Shown one piece after another: positions 6,727 through 12,060 of a stretch of 14,683 nucleotides of DNA; position 1 is the stretch's first letter; each line of letters opens with the position of its first letter. The translations under genes were made by a program, and so were the position numbers. The notes beneath the pieces are model-generated. The model saw only the letters and a list, made by a program, of their open reading frames with translations. It was not told where the DNA came from and did not search any database. This DNA comes from CAYUNA01 sp047629355 (GTDB lineage: Bacteria > Bacteroidota > Bacteroidia > Chitinophagales > Saprospiraceae): the NCBI GenBank assembly GCA_047629355.1, contig JBLHWU010000166.1, positions 1 through 14,683 of the forward strand, given 5' to 3'.

Positions 6727-7848
6727 ATGAGTAAAATAAATTCATTTTCAAAAGAAGAGCAGAATCGGTATGCTCGTCATTTCAGCATCCCTGAATTCGG
6801 TGTAACTGCACAAGAAAGGCTCAAAAAAAGTAGCGTTTTAGTCGTCGGTGCAGGTGGCTTAGGCAGCCCTACTTTGTTGTATTTGGCAGCCGCAGGTGTT
6901 GGACATATTGGAATTGTAGAGTTTGATATCGTGGATGATTCTAATTTGCAGCGACAGGTTTTATATACGACCGAAGATATTGGAAAATCTAAAGCCCAAA
7001 CGGCTAAAAAACGATTGAAAGCCTTAAACCCATTTATTGAGATTACGCTTCATGAAACTAAATTAACTACTAAGAATGCGCTTGAAATCATCAGTCGGTA
7101 CGATATTGTTGCAGATGGAACAGATAATTTTCCGACTCGATATTTGGTGAATGATGCTTGTGTTTTGGCAGGAAAAGTAAATGTCTATGCGTCGATTTTT
7201 CGATTTGAAGGACAAGTTGCCGTTTTTAACTTCTTGCAAAAAGAAGGGACTCGAAGTGCGAATTATCGAGATATGTTTCCTGCGCCACCACCACCGGGCA
7301 TGGTGCCAAGCTGTGCTGAAGGAGGCGTTTTAGGGGTTTTGCCGGGCATTATTGGAAGTATGCAAGCAAGTGAAGTGATTAAGATTTTGACGAGCGTTGG
7401 CGAACCGTTGGTCAATCTTTTTTTCATGATGGATGTTGCGAGTTTTTCTATGAGAACGTTGAAAATCAAGCGAAATTTTAAAATAAATATCACGCAACTC
7501 CTTGATTATGAGCTTTTTTGTGGCATTTCTGAAAGTAATTTAAAAACCGAAGTTAAGGAGATTACGGTTTCTGAATTAAAAGAAATAATAAATCAAAAAG
7601 CTGATTTTCAATTGATTGATGTACGAGAAGATTTTGAATATGAGCTGTCTAATATTGGCGGTGAGTTGATTCCTTCGGGCAGTATTTTAGACAATGAACA
7701 GCAGGTTTCTCGTATTAAAAAAGTAGTAATTATTTGTCGAAGCGGTGCGAGAAGTGCAACGACGATTGAGCAATTACAGGCACTCGGCAGCTTCGACAAT
7801 TTGTATAATCTGAAAGGGGGAATGTTGGCTTGGGAAGCGGAAAAATAA
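6727..7848 (+). CDS. moeB: MoeB/ThiF-family E1-like adenylyltransferase with rhodanese domain
   Basis: A 373-residue cytoplasmic enzyme. Residues about 12-265 are the E1-like domain, with the ATP-binding loop GAGGLGS at 41-47, DGTDNFPTRY at 130-139 and the PSCAEGGVLG segment with Cys196. Residues about 278-373 are a rhodanese domain with active-site loop CRSGARS starting at Cys337. This MoeZ/Uba4-like layout adenylates the C-terminal glycine of a small sulfur carrier (MoaD- or ThiS-like) and passes sulfur to it. The first zinc CxxC of classical MoeB is absent: the position reads NYRDMFP; only one Cys (FCG, residue 265) remains where the second pair should be, so zinc is probably not bound. 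No carrier or other moa/thi gene is nearby, so molybdopterin and thiamine roles cannot be separated. Its stop codon overlaps the edge of a 251-bp palindrome. Confidence 0.92.
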   Translation: MSKINSFSKEEQNRYARHFSIPEFGVTAQERLKKSSVLVVGAGGLGSPTLLYLAAAGVGHIGIVEFDIVDDSNLQRQVLYTTEDIGKSKAQTAKKRLKALNPFIEITLHETKLTTKNALEIISRYDIVADGTDNFPTRYLVNDACVLAGKVNVYASIFRFEGQVAVFNFLQKEGTRSANYRDMFPAPPPPGMVPSCAEGGVLGVLPGIIGSMQASEVIKILTSVGEPLVNLFFMMDVASFSMRTLKIKRNFKINITQLLDYELFCGISESNLKTEVKEITVSELKEIINQKADFQLIDVREDFEYELSNIGGELIPSGSILDNEQQVSRIKKVVIICRSGARSATTIEQLQALGSFDNLYNLKGGMLAWEAEK

Positions 7849-8097
7849 GCGTTACTTTCAAAAGTCTATTGATTACCAATAAGCCCAACTTGAGGCCTAT
7901 TGGTAGAAGATATTAGTTGTTTGTGCAGAAGCGCGTAGCGATTCCCCTATTAAAAATGGTTCAATCGGGGAGTCGCTACGCACCTGAATCAACAATCATT
8001 AACATTTCTACCAATAGATTAGTAGCTCTACACCTTAAAAACACCAATTTCCTACAAAAAGATATGGGGTATCAATAGACTTTCAAAAATAACGCTT
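7847..8097. repeat. 251-bp nested palindrome between convergent genes
   Basis: The whole stretch folds on itself. Outer arms 7847-7873 and 8071-8097 agree in 24 of 27 positions, and all three exceptions become G-U pairs on the minus strand. A middle pair CTATTGGTAGAA (7898-7909) / TTCTACCAATAG (8006-8017) is perfect. The tip GCGTAGCGATTCCCC (7933-7947) / GGGGAGTCGCTACGC (7967-7981) has one wobble. A side hairpin, ACCAATA/TATTGGT, is at 7875-7904. The left edge includes two bases of the upstream stop codon. I see no coding frame inside. Confidence 0.8.
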
Positions 8098-8147
8098 GCT
8101 TTGTAGTATAAATTTTCGAGCTAAAGGACGCGAAAAAATAACCTATT

Positions 8148-9458
8148 TTAATACCCAGGTTTCCCCAACAACTCAAACATCTTCCGCTTATACGCTTCCA
8201 CACCCGGTTGGTCAAACGGATTCACACCCAGCACATAACCACTCACTGCACAAGCCTTTTCAAAAAAGTAAAATAAATAACCTAAATGAAACGCCGTTGC
8301 TTCTGGAATTTTGATGGCTAAGTTAGGCACACCACCCGATACGTGCGCCAAAATTGTTCCTTCTGCTGCTTTTTTATTCACATAATCCATTGACTTGCCC
8401 GCGAGGTAATTCAAGCCATCCAAATTGTCTTTATCTTTTTCAATTATAGCGTCATGTTCTGGCGTATCAATCTCTAAAAGAGTTTCAAAAAGGTGTCGCC
8501 GACCATCTTGAATATATTGTCCCATTGAGTGCAAATCGCAAGTAAAATCAGCACTTCCAGGAAATAAACCTTTGCCGTCTTTGCCTTCAGATTCTCCATA
8601 CAGTTGCTTCCACCATTCCGCAATAAAATGAATGCGTGGCTCGTAATTGATAAGCATTTCAATGGCTTTTCCTTTGTTGTAAAGCGCATTTCGAAGCGCT
8701 ACATATTGGTAACAAGCATTCTTAGCAAACGGCTTTTTGAAATCTTTGCGTGCTTGCGCTGCTCCCTTCATCAAGTCTGAAATATCTGCACCTGACACGG
8801 CAATTGGCAACAAACCAACTGCCGTCAAAACAGAAAATCGACCGCCCACATTATCGGGCACAACGAAAGTTTCGTAGCCTTCCTTGTCTGCTAAAGTTCG
8901 CAATGCGCCTTTATTCGCGTCCGTCGTGGCAAAAATTCGGTCTTTCGCACCTTTTTTGCCATATTTCTCTTCCAATTGCTTTTTCAAAACACGGAACGCA
9001 ATCGCTGGTTCAGTCGTCGTTCCAGATTTTGAAATCATGTTGACGGAAAAGTCACGATCACCAATTAATTGAATTAATTGAGTCAGATATGTTCCCGAAA
9101 TATTCGTTCCAGCGAAGTAAATTTCTGGCGTCTTCCGCTTGCTTTTTGGTAGATTATTATAAAAACCGTGATTCAAAAATTCGATGGCTGCTTTTGACCC
9201 CAAATAACTCCCACCAATCCCAATTACGATTAAAACCTCAGAATTTTTCTGAATTCTCTTCGCCGCTTTTTTGATGGCTGCAAATTCTTTTTTGTCGTAA
9301 TTCTTAGGCAAATCCATCCATCCTAAATACTCGTTACCAGGTCCTTTTCTGGATTCTAATAATTTAGCGGCATCCACGACTTGTTTTTCCAAATAGGCAA
9401 CTTCATGATTTGCGACAAATTTGGAAGCGTTCGTATAGTCAAAAGTTAATTGTTTCAT
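8148..9458 (-). CDS. pgi: Glucose-6-phosphate isomerase (Pgi)
   Basis: A 436-residue cytoplasmic enzyme interconverting glucose 6-phosphate and fructose 6-phosphate. Counting from the start chosen here: GIGGSYLGSK at 80-89 and SKSGTTTEP at 143-151 bind the phosphate, VGGRFS at 204-209 is PGI signature 1, Glu289 (in YGESEGKDG) is the expected catalytic base region, and FDQPGVEAYK at 415-424 is signature 2. Length fits the short class of about 440-450 residues found in Firmicutes, not the 550-residue enterobacterial class. An upstream ATG at 9491 would add 11 residues but lies inside a palindrome, so the ATG at 9458 (MKQLTFDY) is preferred. The mRNA leader carries a strong hairpin. Confidence 0.96.
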   Translation of the reverse strand: MKQLTFDYTNASKFVANHEVAYLEKQVVDAAKLLESRKGPGNEYLGWMDLPKNYDKKEFAAIKKAAKRIQKNSEVLIVIGIGGSYLGSKAAIEFLNHGFYNNLPKSKRKTPEIYFAGTNISGTYLTQLIQLIGDRDFSVNMISKSGTTTEPAIAFRVLKKQLEEKYGKKGAKDRIFATTDANKGALRTLADKEGYETFVVPDNVGGRFSVLTAVGLLPIAVSGADISDLMKGAAQARKDFKKPFAKNACYQYVALRNALYNKGKAIEMLINYEPRIHFIAEWWKQLYGESEGKDGKGLFPGSADFTCDLHSMGQYIQDGRRHLFETLLEIDTPEHDAIIEKDKDNLDGLNYLAGKSMDYVNKKAAEGTILAHVSGGVPNLAIKIPEATAFHLGYLFYFFEKACAVSGYVLGVNPFDQPGVEAYKRKMFELLGKPGY

Positions 9459-9480
9459 CAAAATTTTGTATTGTTGTACT

Positions 9481-9549
9481 TGTAGCAGCAACTTTAGTCA
9501 CCAAGCTGTTACTCTTAAAAGCAACTTGGCGACTGAAGTCGCTGCTACA
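9481..9549 (-). repeat. 69-bp palindrome in the pgi leader
   Basis: Positions 9481-9505 (beginning TGTAGCAGCAACTTTAGTC) and 9525-9549 (ending GTCGCTGCTACA) are inverted copies differing at three places. Read as pgi-sense RNA, 22 Watson-Crick pairs, two G-U wobbles and one mismatch result; read the other way the wobbles become A-C mismatches. The hairpin begins a few bases after the predicted transcription start and ends 22 bases before the ATG. Confidence 0.8.
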
Positions 9550-9559
9550 TAAAAAAACT

Positions 9560-9587
9560 CAAAGATAAAATTTCAACCCGATTTCAA
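9560..9587 (-). promoter_or_regulatory. pgi promoter
   Basis: On the minus strand TTG (9587-9585), 17 bases, then TATCTTTG (9567-9560), a perfect Bacteroidota -33/-7 pair at accepted spacing. Transcription would start near 9553-9555. Confidence 0.6.
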
Positions 9588-9597
9588 CTCAATTTCA

Positions 9598-9966
9598 ATG
9601 GCAAAACACCTCGAAACTGGAAAAAAAGGCGAAGAATTGGCGGTCGTATTTCTAAAAAAATTAGGTTATCAAATTTTAGAAACCAATTGGCGGCATCGGC
9701 GTGCAGAGATTGACATCATCGCTAAAGACGATGAAATCCTGGTTTTTATTGAAGTCAAGACTCGAAGTGATGATTTCCATGGAAACCCTGCGTCCTTTGT
9801 CACCCCTAAAAAAGAACGATTGATGTCAGATGCTGCGAATGCTTATATGGAAAAAATTGGGCACGATTGGGAAATTCGATTTGATATAATTGGTATCGTG
9901 ATGTGGTCGGCAGAACGTACGGAAATGAAGCATTTTAAAGATGCGTTTTTTCCTGGGTTAATGTAG
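9598..9966 (+). CDS. yraN: YraN family (UPF0102) endonuclease-like protein
   Basis: A 122-residue conserved protein with a restriction-endonuclease-like fold. The family pattern is intact: TGKKGEELAVVFL at 7-19, GYQILETNWR at 23-32, AEIDII at 36-41 (usually GEIDLI) and VFIEVKTR at 49-56. Glu37/Asp39 with Glu52 and Lys54 form the expected nuclease-type D-ExK site. The cellular role of the family is not firmly known; in many bacteria it neighbours rnhB, which is not so here. It is divergent from pgi, and its promoter must lie in or across the pgi promoter region. Its TAG stop falls inside a small hairpin. Confidence 0.93.
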   Translation: MAKHLETGKKGEELAVVFLKKLGYQILETNWRHRRAEIDIIAKDDEILVFIEVKTRSDDFHGNPASFVTPKKERLMSDAANAYMEKIGHDWEIRFDIIGIVMWSAERTEMKHFKDAFFPGLM

Positions 9967-10040
9967 GTACGCGATGGAGTTTATCCATCTCATACCTTCT
10001 GTAATAAACCTACGGGGTGAGCAAAACCCACCCCGTAGGT
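9965..10040. terminator. Two tandem hairpins between convergent yraN and tal
   Basis: First hairpin: AGGTA (9965-9969), GATGGA (9973-9978), TCCATC (9984-9989), TACCT (9993-9997), two stacked stems. Second: ACCTACGGGGTG (10008-10019) with CACCCCGTAGGT (10029-10040), a perfect 12-base stem. Neither has a strong T-run, but their place between converging 3' ends suggests transcript end stabilisation or termination for both genes. They could equally be REP-like repeats. Confidence 0.55.
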
Positions 10041-10046
10041 AACAAT

Positions 10047-10706
10047 TTATTTGCCACTCGCTGCCTTATGGTCAGACAAAAACTTCGCCAAACCAATATC
10101 CGTCAATGGATGATTCAACAAGCCCAAGATTGGTTTCAATGGACAAGTTACGATGTCCGCACCATTTTTTGCTGCTTCCACAATGTGCATAGAACTACGA
10201 ATCGACGCTGCCAAAATTTCTGTATCCCATCCTTGAACGGCGTAAATTTCCGCAATGTCGTGAATCAATTGCATCCCATTCCAGCTCATATCGTCAATCC
10301 GACCAATAAACGGCGAAACCATCGAAGCACCTGCTTTTGCTGCCAAAATCGCTTGTCCAGCAGAAAAAACCAAGGTACAGTTCGTACGGATGCCATTGTC
10401 CCGAAAGTAGCTCAACGCTTTAATACCTTCCAAAATCATCGGTACTTTGATGACAATATTAGGCGCAATTTTCGCAAATTTCTCCCCTTCTTTTACCATT
10501 CCTGCAAAATCTGTCGAAATCACTTCCGCACTCACATCCCCATCCGTCAATTTACAAATCGCTTCGTAATGTTTGATGACCTCTTGTTCTCCTGTGATGC
10601 CTTCTTTTGCCATCAATGACGGATTCGTCGTTACCCCATCAAGGATACCCAACGCATTTCCTTCTTTAATTTGGTCAAGATTAGCAGTGTCTATAAAAAA
10701 TTTCAT
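10047..10706 (-). CDS. tal: Transaldolase, short TalC/FSA type
   Basis: A 219-residue cytoplasmic class I aldolase of the pentose phosphate pathway, moving dihydroxyacetone units between sugar phosphates. Motifs are the N-terminal FFIDTANLDQI, GVTTNPSLMAKEG (24-36), the Schiff-base Lys87 in IVIKVPM, and SPFIGRIDD. The related fructose-6-phosphate aldolase has Gln and Tyr at two active-site positions; here they are Glu61 (SAEVIS) and Phe (LVFSAGQ), the transaldolase pattern. The length is that of the FSA/TalC subfamily, not the 317-residue TalB type. A TAnnTTTG element lies upstream, and the gene faces yraN tail to tail. Confidence 0.95.
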   Translation of the reverse strand: MKFFIDTANLDQIKEGNALGILDGVTTNPSLMAKEGITGEQEVIKHYEAICKLTDGDVSAEVISTDFAGMVKEGEKFAKIAPNIVIKVPMILEGIKALSYFRDNGIRTNCTLVFSAGQAILAAKAGASMVSPFIGRIDDMSWNGMQLIHDIAEIYAVQGWDTEILAASIRSSMHIVEAAKNGADIVTCPLKPILGLLNHPLTDIGLAKFLSDHKAASGK

Positions 10707-10743
10707 ATTGATAAGTTTTTTCTGATATTTTCTAAAATTTTCG

Positions 10744-10751
10744 CAAAAGTA
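10744..10751 (-). promoter_or_regulatory. tal promoter -7 element
   Basis: TACTTTTG on the minus strand (10751 to 10744) matches TAnnTTTG exactly, 37 bases before the start codon. No clear -33 TTTG was found. Confidence 0.5.
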
Positions 10752-10790
10752 GGGAAAAGAATTGGTTGATTGGGTATTGATGGATTAGTT

Positions 10791-10951
10791 AAGTAACACG
10801 TAGTGATTAATCAGGTAAAAATTTTAGACAAGATTTTTTCGCTAGTTTTCTTTAAAAAAGGCTTAAATAATCCTTTTATTGAGGCCTTTTTTAAAGGAAA
10901 ATAGTAGAAAAGATGTTTAAAAATTACCTAATTAATCACTACGTGTTACTT
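10791..10951. repeat. 161-bp palindrome with terminator-like tip
   Basis: AAGTAACACGTAGTGATTAA at 10791-10810 is perfectly mirrored at 10932-10951; pairing continues inward through AGGTAA/TTACCT. The tip CTTTAAAAAAGGC (10850-10862) and GCCTTTTTTAAAG (10884-10896) is a perfect 13-base stem containing six T. Confidence 0.8.
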
Positions 10952-10965
10952 ATTTAGTAACGTGT

Positions 10966-11180
10966 AACAAACATTGTAACGACTCAGGTAGCGGACACGT
11001 TAGTTTAAAAGCGAATGAATCTTTCAAATACCCACAAAATTAAGCAAGAGCCGTGTCTGTTACCTAACAGGAGGAATAGGTAGCAGACACGGCTCTTACT
11101 TAATTTTCGAGGTGATCTTTATCTAATCGTACTAAAGCAATCAACGTGTCCGCTACCGGAGTAGTTACCAAACGTTTGTT
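10966..11180. repeat. 215-bp two-tier palindrome
   Basis: Outer arms: GGTAGCGGACACGTT (10987-11001) mirrors AACGTGTCCGCTACC (11143-11157), extended outward with gaps to AACAAAC (10966-10972) / GTTTGTT (11174-11180). Tip: AAGAGCCGTGTCTGTTACCT (11046-11065) mirrors AGGTAGCAGACACGGCTCTT (11078-11097), 19 of 20 with one T-G wobble. AAAATTAAG/CTTAATTTT flanks the tip. Both tiers contain a GGTAGC(a)G-GACACG core, so the tip and the outer stem look like related units. Confidence 0.8.
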
Positions 11181-11185
11181 TAAAA

Positions 11186-11225
11186 TTTGAGAAGCGAGAA
11201 AATCCTAAAATTTTCGAACTTCAAA
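11186..11225. repeat. 40-bp AT-rich hairpin
   Basis: GAAAAT (11198-11203) and ATTTTC (11210-11215) form the tip; TTTGAGAAG (11186-11194) pairs with CTTCAAA (11219-11225) with one bulge. Confidence 0.45.
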
Positions 11226-11237
11226 AAAAATAGTGCG

Positions 11238-11334
11238 CATTGCCTGCAGCAACACGGGGCGGGTTATTGAGGGAGGAAAGCGGTTTTTACAACCCGCTTT
11301 CCTCCCTCCAACTCCCTTGTTTTGAAATGCAATG
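11238..11334. repeat. 97-bp palindrome downstream of the rluE-like gene
   Basis: GAGGGAGGAAAGCGG (11269-11283) and CCGCTTTCCTCCCTC (11294-11308) are perfect 15-base complements around a 10-base loop. The ends CATTGC (11238-11243) and GCAATG (11329-11334) also pair, with looser matches between. An alternative pairing, GCGGGTT (11259-11265) with AACCCGC (11291-11297), competes with the main stem. No T-run follows on either strand. Confidence 0.7.
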
Positions 11335-11338
11335 AAAT

Positions 11339-11926
11339 TTAAATACGAAGTAATTTCTTTATTTCAAATTCAGGTATTTCTTTGACTGCTCCGACTACTA
11401 TATTGTCCAATTTTAAATTTTCAATACTCCCCCTAATTAATCTTAAAACGGGAAATCCAACGCCTGCACACATTTTTCGAACTTGCCGATTTTTACCCTC
11501 TTTTAACGTTAAGGACAACCAAGTCGTTGGAATGGATTTTCGGAAACGAACAGGTGGGTCTCGTTCTTCAATAACTTTCTCTTTATCAATCAATTGCACC
11601 TCAATTGGCAAAGTTTGATAATAGCCTTTTTTCAACTTAATTTTAACGCCTTGACTTAATTTTTGTACATCACTTTCACTCGGACTGCCCTCCACTTGCA
11701 CCCAATATGTCCGCTTGTGCTGAAATTTTGGTTCTAACAATTGATGCGTTAATCGCCCATCATCGGTCAAAATCAACAAGCCTTCGCTGTCTTTGTCCAA
11801 TCTACCAACGGGATATACGTTTTTGGGGAAATCGTAGAGGTCGCCCAGCGTTCGATGTTCGGGCACTTCCTTGGTGAATTGACTGAGGACGCCGTAGGGT
11901 TTGTGAATAATATAGTATTTTGGCAT
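11339..11926 (-). CDS. rluE: RsuA/RluE-type pseudouridine synthase
   Basis: A 195-residue RNA-modifying enzyme that converts a uridine to pseudouridine. The catalytic aspartate is Asp44 in GRLDKDSEGLLILTDDG (41-57), and KEGKNRQVRKM (142-152) with PVLRLIRGSI (159-168) completes the family core. No N-terminal S4 RNA-binding domain is present: the protein begins directly with YYIIHKPYGV. That is the layout of RluE, which modifies 23S rRNA; RsuA and RluB/F usually carry S4. The rRNA position in this organism is inferred. The promoter may be the imperfect element at 11962-11969. Confidence 0.87.
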   Translation of the reverse strand: MPKYYIIHKPYGVLSQFTKEVPEHRTLGDLYDFPKNVYPVGRLDKDSEGLLILTDDGRLTHQLLEPKFQHKRTYWVQVEGSPSESDVQKLSQGVKIKLKKGYYQTLPIEVQLIDKEKVIEERDPPVRFRKSIPTTWLSLTLKEGKNRQVRKMCAGVGFPVLRLIRGSIENLKLDNIVVGAVKEIPEFEIKKLLRI

Positions 11927-11961
11927 TGAATTGCGGTAGTATAAGTTTTGAATTTAAGTTG

Positions 11962-11969
11962 CGAAGATA
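11962..11969 (-). promoter_or_regulatory. Candidate -7 element of the rluE-like gene
   Basis: TATCTTCG on the minus strand (11969 to 11962) differs from TAnnTTTG in one base and lies 35 bases before the start codon. It sits just after the hairpin terminator of the preceding gene. Confidence 0.35.
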
Positions 11970-12001
11970 ATAATTCAGTTTAAAACAGGCTTTCTTCACA
12001 T

Positions 12002-12037
12002 AAAAAAACATGGTGATTTTGAAAATCACCATGTTTT
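12002..12037 (-). terminator. Terminator hairpin, copy 2, after the repeat-protein gene
   Basis: AAAACATGGTGATTTT (12005-12020) pairs perfectly with AAAATCACCATGTTTT (12022-12037). Read on the minus strand, the stem ends in seven T, 24 bases after the stop of the large repeat protein: a good intrinsic terminator for it. It is the twin of the hairpin at 2657-2692. Confidence 0.88.
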
Positions 12038-12060
12038 GTAAGGCATTAAAACTTCAACCC

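Larger units (their letters stand above)
10707..11338. other. 632-base gene-free region packed with palindromes
   Basis: Between the tal start and the rluE-like stop there is no credible coding frame. Nearly all of 10791-11334 is four consecutive inverted repeats (10791-10951, 10966-11180, 11186-11225, 11238-11334), listed separately. Only the 80 or so bases next to tal look like an ordinary promoter region. Confidence 0.7.

Noticed and set aside
9459..9491. Upstream ATG for pgi adding 11 residues
   Set aside because: The extra codons overlap the palindrome and read MLLQVQQYKIL, unlike the family N-terminus. The ATG at 9458 gives the expected MKQLTFDY start.
10017..10619. 200-residue plus-strand open frame
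   Set aside because: It is wholly antisense to the well-supported transaldolase gene, and its Asn/His/Arg/Cys-rich composition is that of a shadow frame.
10791..11334. CRISPR-like array between tal and the rluE-like gene
   Set aside because: The repeats are inverted and nested, not direct repeats with regular spacers, and no cas gene is near.
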